From Anaerohalosphaeraceae bacterium (lineage in GTDB: Bacteria > Planctomycetota > Phycisphaerae > Sedimentisphaerales > UBA12454), in the NCBI GenBank assembly GCA_021108375.1, contig JAIORA010000042.1, forward strand, positions 1 to 64,000: a stretch of DNA of 64,000 bases. The letters are read 5' to 3'. This document shows, piece by piece, positions 33,766 to 42,215 of this stretch. The position numbers and the translations under genes were made by a program. Each line of letters begins with the position of its first letter. Position 1 is the stretch's first letter. The notes under the pieces were generated by a model. It did not search any database, was not told the origin of the DNA, and was given only the letters and a program-made list of their open reading frames with translations.

Positions 33766-34478
33766 CGATTAAGCATTAAAAAACCGACGCTCAATAATGC
33801 AACCGTTGCAGGCTCAGGCACAACAACCAGAAAATCCTGTTTACAGTCGTGAGACAAGGCAAACAGATTCGCCATCGGCCCTGTGCCATTGAGACTGGCC
33901 AGCCAGTCATTTGCCGTCTGGTGGTTCAGGCCGGTCGCTTTGAAACCCAGCTCCCCTGATGTACCATCAGTGGTAACATCCCAGTTTGCTGAGGAATCTT
34001 CATAAATTATTTCCCAAACCGAGGCCGCAAATGCTCCCGCGTCCTGATTTTGCTGAGCACTATAACTGCCGCCTGCCGCCCAGGTAGGGTCATAATATCT
34101 GGCCCAAAGCTCGGAAAGATAATTCGCCTTTACCGAACCCATCGGCCCACCGAGAAAGTCCGTCGGACGCGGCCCCTGTTCCGGCGAAATCATTTCGTAT
34201 GTCTGACTGTCATTGGCAGCGTACTGACTGAGGTCCATACAAAAACCACCTAAAAGGCCATTATCAAAATACGACCCATCACCCGTATCAGCGGTTTTAT
34301 TGAACATAAAAACCCCGCCATAAACATTTAAGCCATTATGACCTCCGCCCCATATTTGCATCGTGTCCTTAGCACCATAGCCAACACGGTCCATAGTTAC
34401 AGTATCTATCGGTGAGCCTAAAGCGACGACACTGAAAACACTCAACAACAAAGCCGAAACTATCCATTTGTTACTCAT
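33738..34478 (-). CDS. PEP-CTERM sorting-domain protein
   Basis: 246 residues. Signal peptide (IVSALLLSVFSVVALG), then an extracellular domain with GLNVYGGVFMFNKTADTGDGSYFDNGLLGGFCMDLSQYA and AGAFAASVWEIIYEDS, similar to proteins of the thioester/Cys-Gln type seen in many PEP-CTERM proteins (not proven). The tail VPEPATVALLSVGFLMLNRKR is the sorting signal, followed by RFACSPK encoded by an inserted repeat. Start ATG 34478 has GAGGAG upstream; the open frame to 34526 adds an unlikely extension. Probably secreted and anchored by exosortase. Confidence 0.82.
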   Translation of the reverse strand: MSNKWIVSALLLSVFSVVALGSPIDTVTMDRVGYGAKDTMQIWGGGHNGLNVYGGVFMFNKTADTGDGSYFDNGLLGGFCMDLSQYAANDSQTYEMISPEQGPRPTDFLGGPMGSVKANYLSELWARYYDPTWAAGGSYSAQQNQDAGAFAASVWEIIYEDSSANWDVTTDGTSGELGFKATGLNHQTANDWLASLNGTGPMANLFALSHDCKQDFLVVVPEPATVALLSVGFLMLNRKRFACSPK

Positions 34479-34682
34479 TCGATACTCCTCAACAAATCCC
34501 ACATTCTCATATTGGAGTCCCCCCAACGAGACCTCCTTACCTGTATAATGTACAAAATAAAAACTGCCCGTGATGGCGTGTTTGGCTAAAAAACAGCAAA
34601 GTCCGATAATATCGCCCGCTGCCTGAACAAAGGTATGGTTCTGAATGAAAAAAAATGAAAATTGCTACCAACCTGAGGGGTT

Positions 34683-36215
34683 TTAATTTGATGAAACCTG
34701 CTTTTCCAGTCGCCAGGAAATGGCAAACGCAGTCGCTGAGTCAGGCAGTCCTGCCTTTTCACTGTTAGCAATAACCAGCTCATAATCGCCCTCTACTGTG
34801 ATGTCCGCATATAAATGCTCGACATTGTCAACGGGACTATTGCTGCGCTGGATTAGTGATGCCGTTCTGTTGCCGTGAGAATCAATTGCCCAAAGCTCAA
34901 GCTGCAAATCCGAATAAGCGTCCTCTGCCGCATTGAACGGATAGGAATCCTGATAAATACGGTTCCAGACGAGCGTAGCGGTGAGCCTGGCGGACTTGGC
35001 GGAATCGAGTTTGAAACGGTACACCTTTTCGGCAGCATAATCAGGCTCAAGAAAATTAACGTCCCAGCCGTTCGTATTAACATCGCCTGTCCTTTGCATA
35101 CCGCTTTTGAGCAATTCCAAACTGGTTAATCCATCGACAACCCCTGCCCCCTGCTTCAAATCCAGCGGATATTCACTATCATCGGCAGCAGACGAAAAAC
35201 CCTTGTGCCAGCCTGGTAATTTTTTCGCCGCGGTCATCAAAATCGACTTCAAAACAGCGTTGCCAACCGTCGGCAAAGTCGCGAATACAAGATTAGGGTC
35301 GTCCTTGACTTCCTGAATCAGCAGCGAAGCAACTCCCGCCACCACCGGTGCGGCATAACTGGAATAGTCCCCGCTGAGAGCGTATCCTTTTTCGCTTCCG
35401 GCGACAGCAACAAGGCAATTGCCCGGCGCGACAATGTCCGGCTTGCACCTGCCGTCAGAGGTCGGCCCCTGCGTGGAATTGTTCGGGTCAACCGTTGTGA
35501 AATTTGTTAACGCTCCTTCTATACCGTTGGTTTTATCAGAATCTACCACCCCTACAGCCATAATATTATCGCCTGATGCCGGATACAACGGCAAATTATA
35601 ATCGCCCCTGCCGTTACCAACAGCGGCAACAATCAAAATGCCGTAATGCTCGGCCATCCTGTCGATACCCCGCGTCCACCAGTCCTCAAAAGCACTGCCG
35701 AAGCTCATCGTCAGCACATCGCTTTGCGGCCTCTGTCCGGCAAAGACATATTCACTTACAAAGTGCCAGAATTCGTAAATATCCAAATCCGCATCGGGAC
35801 AGGCACCTTCATATTCAAAATTTCCAATCGGAGCAAAAAACGCATTCGGGTCATAGCCGATAAGGATAGAGGCAATCGCTGTTGAGTGTTGCGAAATTTG
35901 CGGTACCGGCAAAACCGGCTGATAGAAATCCACTTTTCCCCTGACATCCGCCATACATTTGTGCGAAGTATCTGCGTGAAAATCATTTTGCGGAAGGTTG
36001 TCAGAATATGTAACGCTCCTACATACGGCACCTATCGAAACGCCCCGACCGGTAATTTCCGGATATGACTCGGCAATACCATAGACCCCTGCAAAATTCA
36101 GACTTCCCGGCTCGACAGAACCTGCCGCTACCGCCGCGCAAAACACCAGCACCAGCACAGACACACCCCGCGCATAAAAACCGTCTCGAATTTTCCTGTT
36201 GGTTTTATAAAACAT
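34683..36215 (-). CDS. Subtilisin-like (S8) protein with a replaced catalytic Asp
   Basis: About 510 residues. Signal peptide (GVSVLVLVFCAAVAAGS), peptidase S8 domain, then a beta C-terminal domain (about 400-510, FKLDSAKSARLTATLVWNR) like the jelly-roll or PPC modules of secreted subtilases. The His motif is QHSTAIASILIG, the oxyanion Asn is VAAVGNGRGDYN, the Ser motif is GDYSSYAAPVVAGVASLL. At the Asp position, where families read V-x-D-T-G or I-S-D-S, this protein has IGAVCRSV: no acid. It may be inactive or use another Asp (several follow within 15 residues). I used ATG 36215, since the open frame to 36335 lacks family features. Confidence 0.78.
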   Translation of the reverse strand: MFYKTNRKIRDGFYARGVSVLVLVFCAAVAAGSVEPGSLNFAGVYGIAESYPEITGRGVSIGAVCRSVTYSDNLPQNDFHADTSHKCMADVRGKVDFYQPVLPVPQISQHSTAIASILIGYDPNAFFAPIGNFEYEGACPDADLDIYEFWHFVSEYVFAGQRPQSDVLTMSFGSAFEDWWTRGIDRMAEHYGILIVAAVGNGRGDYNLPLYPASGDNIMAVGVVDSDKTNGIEGALTNFTTVDPNNSTQGPTSDGRCKPDIVAPGNCLVAVAGSEKGYALSGDYSSYAAPVVAGVASLLIQEVKDDPNLVFATLPTVGNAVLKSILMTAAKKLPGWHKGFSSAADDSEYPLDLKQGAGVVDGLTSLELLKSGMQRTGDVNTNGWDVNFLEPDYAAEKVYRFKLDSAKSARLTATLVWNRIYQDSYPFNAAEDAYSDLQLELWAIDSHGNRTASLIQRSNSPVDNVEHLYADITVEGDYELVIANSEKAGLPDSATAFAISWRLEKQVSSN

Positions 36216-36374
36216 TAAGCAAGTGCTGCGTTTAACTATCACCGGATTTTGAGCTGATACAACGCACCTCATTATAGCAAAAAATCGGGAAAATTGCCAG
36301 CACCAAGCTCTTTTAAAACGTAACGCCTTTTGCATTAAAGATTAACAACTGTTTTGCCGCTTGAAAATAGACTC

Positions 36375-36403
36375 TTGAAAAACGCCTTTCAAACTGCTAT
36401 ACT
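36375..36403 (+). promoter_or_regulatory. Promoter of the pyrR-aroC run
   Basis: -35 TTGAAA (36375-36380), 17-base spacer, -10 TATACT (36398-36403), giving a leader of about 32 bases to pyrR. The leader is too short for a PyrR-bound attenuator, and no terminator hairpin is present before pyrR or pyrB. Confidence 0.65.
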
Positions 36404-36441
36404 CTTCCCCAATCGAGAAACAGCCCCGGGAAGCGAATAAT

Positions 36442-36972
36442 ATGGAAATAGTTCTTGGCAGCGACAAAATAAACGAATGCATAGGCCTTATGGCCGATAG
36501 TATTATTTCCCAAATTCCAAAAAACCAGGCCATTGCAATCATCGGCATTCCCAGCCGTGGCGAGATACTCGCTGAGCGACTCAGCAGCGAACTTTCCAGC
36601 AGACTCAAAACAGAAATCCCGTTCGGCCAGCTTGACATCACTCTCTTTCGAGATGACCTCAACGACCCGCACGGCAAAAGCCAGCCAATTGTTGGCAGCA
36701 CCGAAATCGGTTTTGACATCGATGACAAAATAATAATACTTGCCGACGACGTACTTTATACCGGCAGAAGCACCCGTGCAGCAATGGACGCTCTTGTAGC
36801 ACTGGGCAGGCCCAGAGCTTTAAGACTTGCGGTACTAATCGACCGTCCCGGACGTGAGTTGCCAATACAGGCTGATTTCACAGGCAAAAAAATCGACCAT
36901 ATTCCAGATGAAAAAACCGTACAGGTAAACTTTGTCGAATCTGACGGCAAAGACCAGGTAATAATTATTTAG
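36442..36972 (+). CDS. pyrR: PyrR: pyrimidine regulator / uracil phosphoribosyltransferase
   Basis: 176 residues, type I PRTase fold. The PRPP-binding loop IILADDVLYTGRSTRAAMDAL and the flexible hood region ISQIPKNQAIAIIGIPSRGEILAERL are typical, as is VNFVESDGKDQVIII at the end. In Bacillus it binds pyr mRNA leaders and attenuates transcription; many members also have UPRTase activity. Position ahead of pyrB is classical. No RNA-binding anti-antiterminator was seen upstream, so regulation here may differ. Confidence 0.92.
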   Translation: MEIVLGSDKINECIGLMADSIISQIPKNQAIAIIGIPSRGEILAERLSSELSSRLKTEIPFGQLDITLFRDDLNDPHGKSQPIVGSTEIGFDIDDKIIILADDVLYTGRSTRAAMDALVALGRPRALRLAVLIDRPGRELPIQADFTGKKIDHIPDEKTVQVNFVESDGKDQVIII

Positions 36973-36984
36973 GGCGTTAAACCA

Positions 36985-37971
36985 GTGGCAATGCTGAAGA
37001 AAAAACAATTCGTCTGGAAGAGAAAGAATCTGCTTGGACTCAGAAATTTGAGCCGGGAAGAAATTGAGCATATCCTCAATACCGCAGAAGGCTTTGAGCA
37101 GATAACCAGCCGAGCGATAAAAAAAGCACCCGCTCTCCAGGGAAAGGTCGTTGTCAATCTGTTTTTCGAGGACAGCACACGCACTCGAAACAGTTTTGCA
37201 ATAGCCGCTAACAGACTCAGCGCAGACGTTGTGGAATTCACACAAAAAAACAGCAGCGTCAGTAAAGGCGAAACGCTTCTGGATACCGCAAAAAATCTTG
37301 AGGCGATGGGCAGCGACATAGTTATAATTCGTCATAATGCCGGCGGGACTCCAAAATTCCTGAGCAAGAACATCAACTCCTGCGTAGTCAATGCAGGCGA
37401 TGGCTTCTGCGAACATCCCACGCAGGCCCTGCTGGACGTTTACACAATATGGAAAATCAAAGGCTCACTCGATGGACTCAAAATCGCCATCGTCGGCGAC
37501 ATCGCCCATTCAAGAGTTGCCCGCAGCGATATTTACGCGATGACAAAACTCGGAGCGGAGGTGATACTAATCGCCCCGCCGACTCTGATGCCCCCGGCAG
37601 TCGAAAAACTCGGTGTAAGGGTCAGCTACTCACTCGATGAGGTTATGGAAGAGCTGGACGTTATAAATATGCTCCGCATACAGTTCGAGCGTCTCGGCGC
37701 AAATCCGTTTCCATCGGTGAAGGAATACTCCCACAGTTTCGGCCTGACAGTTGACCGAATGAAGAGAGCGAAAAAAGATATAATCGTAATGCACCCGGGC
37801 CCGATTAACAGAGGTCTGGAAATAGAAAGTGAAGTTGCCGATGGACCAAACAGCGTTATACTCCAGCAGGTAACCAATGGCATAACGATTCGTATGGCTG
37901 TGCTGTTTTTGGTGAATCAGGCAGCAATGACGAGAGAAAAAATCAAAATAAAGAAGGAAAGTTTAGCTTAA
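36985..37971 (+). CDS. pyrB: Aspartate carbamoyltransferase catalytic chain
   Basis: Condenses carbamoyl phosphate and aspartate in de novo pyrimidine synthesis. 328 residues. Carbamoyl-phosphate site FFEDSTRTRNSF, VIRHNAGG, HPTQALLDVYTIW; the aspartate domain shows IVGDIAHSRVARS and MHPGPINRGLEI. No PyrI subunit is adjacent. GTG 36985 is spaced ten bases from AGGG; ATG 36991 is the alternative start. Followed by an inserted four-helix-bundle gene and pyrC. Confidence 0.94.
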   Translation: MAMLKKKQFVWKRKNLLGLRNLSREEIEHILNTAEGFEQITSRAIKKAPALQGKVVVNLFFEDSTRTRNSFAIAANRLSADVVEFTQKNSSVSKGETLLDTAKNLEAMGSDIVIIRHNAGGTPKFLSKNINSCVVNAGDGFCEHPTQALLDVYTIWKIKGSLDGLKIAIVGDIAHSRVARSDIYAMTKLGAEVILIAPPTLMPPAVEKLGVRVSYSLDEVMEELDVINMLRIQFERLGANPFPSVKEYSHSFGLTVDRMKRAKKDIIVMHPGPINRGLEIESEVADGPNSVILQQVTNGITIRMAVLFLVNQAAMTREKIKIKKESLA

Positions 37972-37986
37972 AACTTAAAAGTAAAA

Positions 37987-38364
37987 ATGCAAAACCAAAG
38001 TTTAAAACCTAAAACTGACATCAAGATCAGAGCCTATAAGTATTCGATAGATATGATTAAGTTTCTTGACTCTATAGCTCGTGATAATGCCACAGATGTC
38101 ATAATAAAACAGTTATTACGGTCTTCTACTTCGGTTGGCGCAAATATAGTTGAAGCAAAAGGAGCGAGTTCAAAAAGAGATTTTGCTAAATTTTATAGTT
38201 ATTCGCTAAAATCCGCAAATGAAAGTTTATACTGGTTAGGCCTGCTTAGAGATGCAAAGGATATAAAAAACAAAACTATGAACTATCTGATTAACGAAAC
38301 AAGAGAATTATCAAAAATTCTTGGAGCGAGCATATTAACGATGAAGGGCAAAAGTAAATTTTAA
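37987..38364 (+). CDS. Four-helix-bundle protein of the 23S IVS (S23) family
   Basis: 125 residues matching the TIGR02436/PF05635 family first found in 23S rRNA intervening sequences: IRAYKYSIDMIKFLDS, LLRSSTSVGANIVEAKGASSKRDFAKFYSYSLKSANESLYWL, and a C-terminal helical pair with ETRELSKILGASILTM. No biochemical function is established for the family. It lies between pyrB and pyrC, flanked by imperfect inverted repeats (upstream AAAACTTAAAAGTAAAAATG; downstream TTTTTACTTTTTACATTAAAC), suggesting a mobile cassette. Codons are more AT-rich than the neighbours. Confidence 0.88.
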   Translation: MQNQSLKPKTDIKIRAYKYSIDMIKFLDSIARDNATDVIIKQLLRSSTSVGANIVEAKGASSKRDFAKFYSYSLKSANESLYWLGLLRDAKDIKNKTMNYLINETRELSKILGASILTMKGKSKF

Positions 38365-38419
38365 ATTTCAACTTAGGTTTTTACTTTTTACATTAAACTT
38401 TAAACTTACTAAACTTACT

Positions 38420-39706
38420 ATGAAATCTCTGCTGATAAAAAACGGTCGCGTAATCGACCCCGCAAACAAAATCGACAGCAAGTGTGATGTTTTAGTTGTT
38501 GACGGCAAAATCGCAGACATCGGTAAACTCACTACCGAAGCTGATACCGTCATAGACGCATCCGGCAAATTTGTTACGCCCGGCCTGATTGACATTCACG
38601 TCCACTTCCGCGAACCCGGCGATGAAGAAGAGGAAACAATCCGCTCCGGCTCATCGGCAGCAGTCGCCGGCGGTTTTACTTCCGTTGTGTGTATGCCAAA
38701 CACCGACCCAACCGTCGATAACGCAACCAGCGTTGAATACGCCCATAGAATGGGCAGGCAGGCAAGGAAAACTCATATATACGTTATGGGCGCAATAACA
38801 AAAGACAGAAAAGGCGAGCAGTTGGCAGAGATGGACTTTATGGCCGCCGCTGGCGCAGTCGGCTTTACCGATGACGGGGCAGGCGTTCAGAATGCGTCAA
38901 TGATGCTGAGAGCACTAAAATACGCCTCGATGTTAAAGAACGTGGTAATAAGCCAGCACCTTCAGGATGATTCGCTGTCCCAAAACGGCGTGATGAATTC
39001 CGGGTACAACTCGACCATTCTCGGCCTCCCTGGCATTGACCCCTTGGCCGAGGAGATGATGCTTTGGCGGGATATTCAGTTGGTTAAAAAAACCGGCACG
39101 CCGTACCACGCCCAACACATTTCCACTGCCGGCTCAGTCAAACTTATCAGAGAAGCAAAAAAACTGAATCTGCCGATAACCTGCGAAGCCACCCCCCACC
39201 ATCTGCTCCTGACCGACGATGCCTGCGCCGATTACGACACGAATTACAAGGTCAATCCTCCCCTGCGAACCGATGCGGACATAAACGCTGTCAAGCAGGC
39301 AATTAAAGATGGAATCGTAGATGCTCTTGTTACCGACCACGCACCGCATTTGCAGAGCGAAAAGGAACTGGAATTTTTGACCGCGCCTTTCGGCATAGCC
39401 AGTATTGAATATGCGTTGAGCCTTTACATAAAAGCACTGATTGAAACCAACGTTATAGATTGGCCGCAACTTATTTCGATGATGACCGCTCGACCTGCCA
39501 AAATAATCAACGTCGATAAAGGCACGTTAGGCAAAGGCTCTCAGGCCGATGTAACAATTTTCGACCCTGATTTTGAATATCGCCTTGACCTTTCAAAACT
39601 GCATTCCAAGAGTCGCAACTGTCCTTATGGCGACTGGAATCTCAAGGGCAAAATCGAATACACAATCGTAGGCGGCGAAATCAGATACTCAGCACAAAGG
39701 GATTAG
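38420..39706 (+). CDS. pyrC: Dihydroorotase, type I
   Basis: Cyclises carbamoyl aspartate to dihydroorotate. 428 residues. The zinc motif DIHVHFREPG carries the HxH; GFTSVVCMPNTDPTVDN, ITCEATPHHLLLTDD and VTDHAPH (Asp and His of the metal site) complete it. Its 3' end overlaps the next gene by one base. Regular member of the pyr run despite the inserted IVS-type gene upstream. Confidence 0.94.
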   Translation: MKSLLIKNGRVIDPANKIDSKCDVLVVDGKIADIGKLTTEADTVIDASGKFVTPGLIDIHVHFREPGDEEEETIRSGSSAAVAGGFTSVVCMPNTDPTVDNATSVEYAHRMGRQARKTHIYVMGAITKDRKGEQLAEMDFMAAAGAVGFTDDGAGVQNASMMLRALKYASMLKNVVISQHLQDDSLSQNGVMNSGYNSTILGLPGIDPLAEEMMLWRDIQLVKKTGTPYHAQHISTAGSVKLIREAKKLNLPITCEATPHHLLLTDDACADYDTNYKVNPPLRTDADINAVKQAIKDGIVDALVTDHAPHLQSEKELEFLTAPFGIASIEYALSLYIKALIETNVIDWPQLISMMTARPAKIINVDKGTLGKGSQADVTIFDPDFEYRLDLSKLHSKSRNCPYGDWNLKGKIEYTIVGGEIRYSAQRD

Positions 39707-40185
39707 TGTTGCTGATAGATGGTTATAACCTGCTTCGGGCTGTGCAAAATTGTTCGGATGAATTTTCCGCGATTGATGATGTATTGCTGTGCGCGGTTAT
39801 TTCGGAGTACCTTCGCCGAACCAAAAAAAAGGGTGTAATAGTTTTTGACGGCATAGGCCCGCCGGACAAAACAGCTCTCCATAGCATTGGCAATCCCAAG
39901 GTTATATTTTCCGGTCGGCGATTTGAAGCCGACGACATTATAGAGGATATGATTGGCGAGCATTCCGCTCCAAAAAGGCTCGTTGTCGTCAGCACCGACA
40001 GACGCATAAAGGTCGCAGCCAAAAAACGAAAGGCCAAAGCAATAAATTCGCTGGACTTCTGGGCAGAAGTTGTAAAATGTATCGAGAAAAAACGTAAGCA
40101 CGCCCCTGAACCCAGAGAAAAACTCTCCGGCATAACCCCGGCTGAAACCGAACACTGGCTCAGAGAATTCGGACTAAAAAAATAA
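39706..40185 (+). CDS. NYN/PIN-like RNase, YacP family
   Basis: 159 residues. The NYN fold motifs LLIDGYNLLRAV, GVIVFDGIGPP, FEADDIIEDMIGE and VVVSTDRRIKVAAKK provide the acidic metal site of this PIN-related nuclease family; YacP (Rae1) cuts mRNA on ribosomes in Bacillus. The C-terminus ends in ETEHWLREFGLKK. The GTG start overlaps the pyrC stop by one base, so translation is coupled. RNA target is not inferable. Confidence 0.8.
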   Translation: MLLIDGYNLLRAVQNCSDEFSAIDDVLLCAVISEYLRRTKKKGVIVFDGIGPPDKTALHSIGNPKVIFSGRRFEADDIIEDMIGEHSAPKRLVVVSTDRRIKVAAKKRKAKAINSLDFWAEVVKCIEKKRKHAPEPREKLSGITPAETEHWLREFGLKK

Positions 40186-40212
40186 CAAAACAGAAAAGGA
40201 TGAATTAACAAA

Positions 40213-40899
40213 ATGCACGAAGAACTAAAACAAAAAGTCTGTACCGCAAACATCAAATTGCAACGCAGACAACTGGCAGTTTACGATTACGGTTGCGTCA
40301 GCGGAATAGACCGCAGAGCAGGCATCATCGCAATCAAACCGGCAGGAGCATCTGATGAAACTCTCACACCCGACAAAATAGTCCTGCTGGATATGGCTGG
40401 CAGCGTAGTCGAAGGAACTCTACCCGCCCCCGCTCAGGCTGCGACTCATCTTGAACTCTACCGCAGCTTCGCCTCGATAGGCGGAATATGCCACACCCAT
40501 TCGCAATACGCGACGATGTGGGCTCAGGCCGGCAGCGAAATACCCTGCCTTGGCACAACCGCGGCAGACTACTTTTACGGCTTCGTTCCCGTAACCGACA
40601 GGATGCCCAAAGCAGAGATAGAAACCGACTACCAGCAGAACATCGCCAAAGCAATTGTCCGCCGATTCGAAAAACTCGACCATTCACAAATGCCGGCGGT
40701 TCTTGTTGCTTCGCACGGGGCATTCACCTGGGCTACCAGTATCGCCAAAGCTGTTGAAAACGCCGTCATACTCGAACTCACCGCCAAGATGGCCTTTGGG
40801 ACTGTTCTTCTAAATAATCGCGCTAAGCCATTACCGCTGGAACTGCTGCAAAAACATTTCATAGACAACAACCCGAAAAACAGCGAGGCTGCGTTGTGA
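40213..40899 (+). CDS. AraD-like class II aldolase with altered active-site residues
   Basis: 228 residues closely following L-ribulose-5-phosphate 4-epimerase end to end: MHEELKQKVCTANIKLQ, IGGICHTHSQYATMWAQAG, LGTTAADYFYGFVPVTDRM, VASHGAFTWATS. The metal histidines in HTHS and SHG are kept. GNVS is GCVS, the Asp of the PSSDTPTH motif (metal-site region) is Ala (APAQAATH), and the His of THAD is Ala. So 4-epimerase activity is doubtful; another aldolase or epimerase reaction on a sugar phosphate is possible. AroA starts inside its stop codon (GTGA), so it is coupled to the aro genes. Confidence 0.85.
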   Translation: MHEELKQKVCTANIKLQRRQLAVYDYGCVSGIDRRAGIIAIKPAGASDETLTPDKIVLLDMAGSVVEGTLPAPAQAATHLELYRSFASIGGICHTHSQYATMWAQAGSEIPCLGTTAADYFYGFVPVTDRMPKAEIETDYQQNIAKAIVRRFEKLDHSQMPAVLVASHGAFTWATSIAKAVENAVILELTAKMAFGTVLLNNRAKPLPLELLQKHFIDNNPKNSEAAL

Positions 40900-42158
40900 A
40901 AACTGTAAACAAAATAAAAAACACTTGTGCCGTTACCACCGCCCCACCATCAAAGGCACATACACTAAGAGCGATGATTATCGGCTCCCTTGCCGAGGGT
41001 CAAACCATCATCAACAATCCCCTTCTCGGCCAGGACCAACTCAACGTTATAGACTGCCTTAAAAAGCTCGGCGTAAAAATAACCATCGCACCAAACAAGA
41101 TAACAATACAAGGCTCTGCCGGCAGATACGAACCGACAGGCGATATTCTTGATGTCGGCGAATCGGGAGTAGGTATGAACTTCCTGACCTCTGCGGCCTG
41201 CCTCGCCGCAAAACCAATTATAATCACCGGTTCAAAAAGGATTACCGAAAGGCCTGTCAATGAAGTCGTTGATGGCTTAAGACAGCTTGGCTGCAAAATA
41301 GAATGTCTCGAAAAAGAGGGATTCCTGCCAGTGAAAATCCTCGGCGGAGGAGTACCCGGAGGCACCGCCGCAATTAAAGGCCGGCAAACCTCGCAGTATT
41401 TCAGCTCGCTTACAATTTCGGCACCGCTTGCGAAAAAACAGGTAACGCTCAAATGCGTTGACGAAATGACCGAAAGGCCATACTACGATATTACCCTGCA
41501 AATGATGGCTGAGTTCGGCGCAGCGGCAAGCAATAATGACTATAAAGAAATAACAATTCCAACCGGCAAATACACCGGCAAAGAACTTCCCATAGAGGGC
41601 GACTACAGCAGCGCATCGTTTTTTTTCCTCGCCGCGGCAATAACCAACAGTTGCGTAACCGTTAATGGCTTAAGAAGCGACAGTTGCCAGGGCGATAAAA
41701 TCTTTGTGGACTTAATCGAAAAAATGGGCTGTGAAATATCAAGAAGCGATAGTGCCATCATCGTTCAGGGAAGAGGCCTTTCGCCAATAACACAGGATAT
41801 GAGCGATGTCCCCGACCTGGTTCCCCCAATGGCAATAGCGGCCGGCTTTGCGGACGGCACATCAGAACTGACCAATATCGGGCATCTCCGACTCAAAGAA
41901 TGCGACCGGCTCGCTGTAATGGCCTCGGAATTGAACAAAATGGGCATATCCGTTAATTGTACCAATAATTCACTCATAATCGAAGGCAACAGCGAAAATG
42001 CGCACGGAACGACGATAGAGACCCACAACGACCACAGAATCGCGATGAGCTTTGCCATAGCGGGACTGGTTACAGGCAGCCAGATAATCGAAAATCCCGG
42101 CTGCGTAGCTAAATCTTTCCCGGATTTCTGGGAAAGGTTTGAAATTTTCGCCAAATAA
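40896..42158 (+). CDS. aroA: 3-phosphoshikimate 1-carboxyvinyltransferase (EPSP synthase)
   Basis: Sixth shikimate step; adds enolpyruvyl to shikimate-3-phosphate. 420 residues. Recognisable motifs: PSKAHTLRAMIIGSLAEG (substrate Lys/Ser/Arg), LDVGESGVGMNFLTSAAC (in place of GNSGTTMR), GRQTSQYFSSLTISAP, and IETHNDHRIAMSFAIAGL. The GNSGT motif of the PEP site reads GESGV, as in some class II enzymes with altered glyphosate response (family knowledge; not tested here). GTG start, four-base overlap with the AraD-like gene. Confidence 0.93.
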   Translation: MKTVNKIKNTCAVTTAPPSKAHTLRAMIIGSLAEGQTIINNPLLGQDQLNVIDCLKKLGVKITIAPNKITIQGSAGRYEPTGDILDVGESGVGMNFLTSAACLAAKPIIITGSKRITERPVNEVVDGLRQLGCKIECLEKEGFLPVKILGGGVPGGTAAIKGRQTSQYFSSLTISAPLAKKQVTLKCVDEMTERPYYDITLQMMAEFGAAASNNDYKEITIPTGKYTGKELPIEGDYSSASFFFLAAAITNSCVTVNGLRSDSCQGDKIFVDLIEKMGCEISRSDSAIIVQGRGLSPITQDMSDVPDLVPPMAIAAGFADGTSELTNIGHLRLKECDRLAVMASELNKMGISVNCTNNSLIIEGNSENAHGTTIETHNDHRIAMSFAIAGLVTGSQIIENPGCVAKSFPDFWERFEIFAK

Positions 42159-42215
42159 CCTTATACTGTTTCAGATTTTACACACAAGAGAGATTATTAA
42201 TTACAGGAGCTATTG

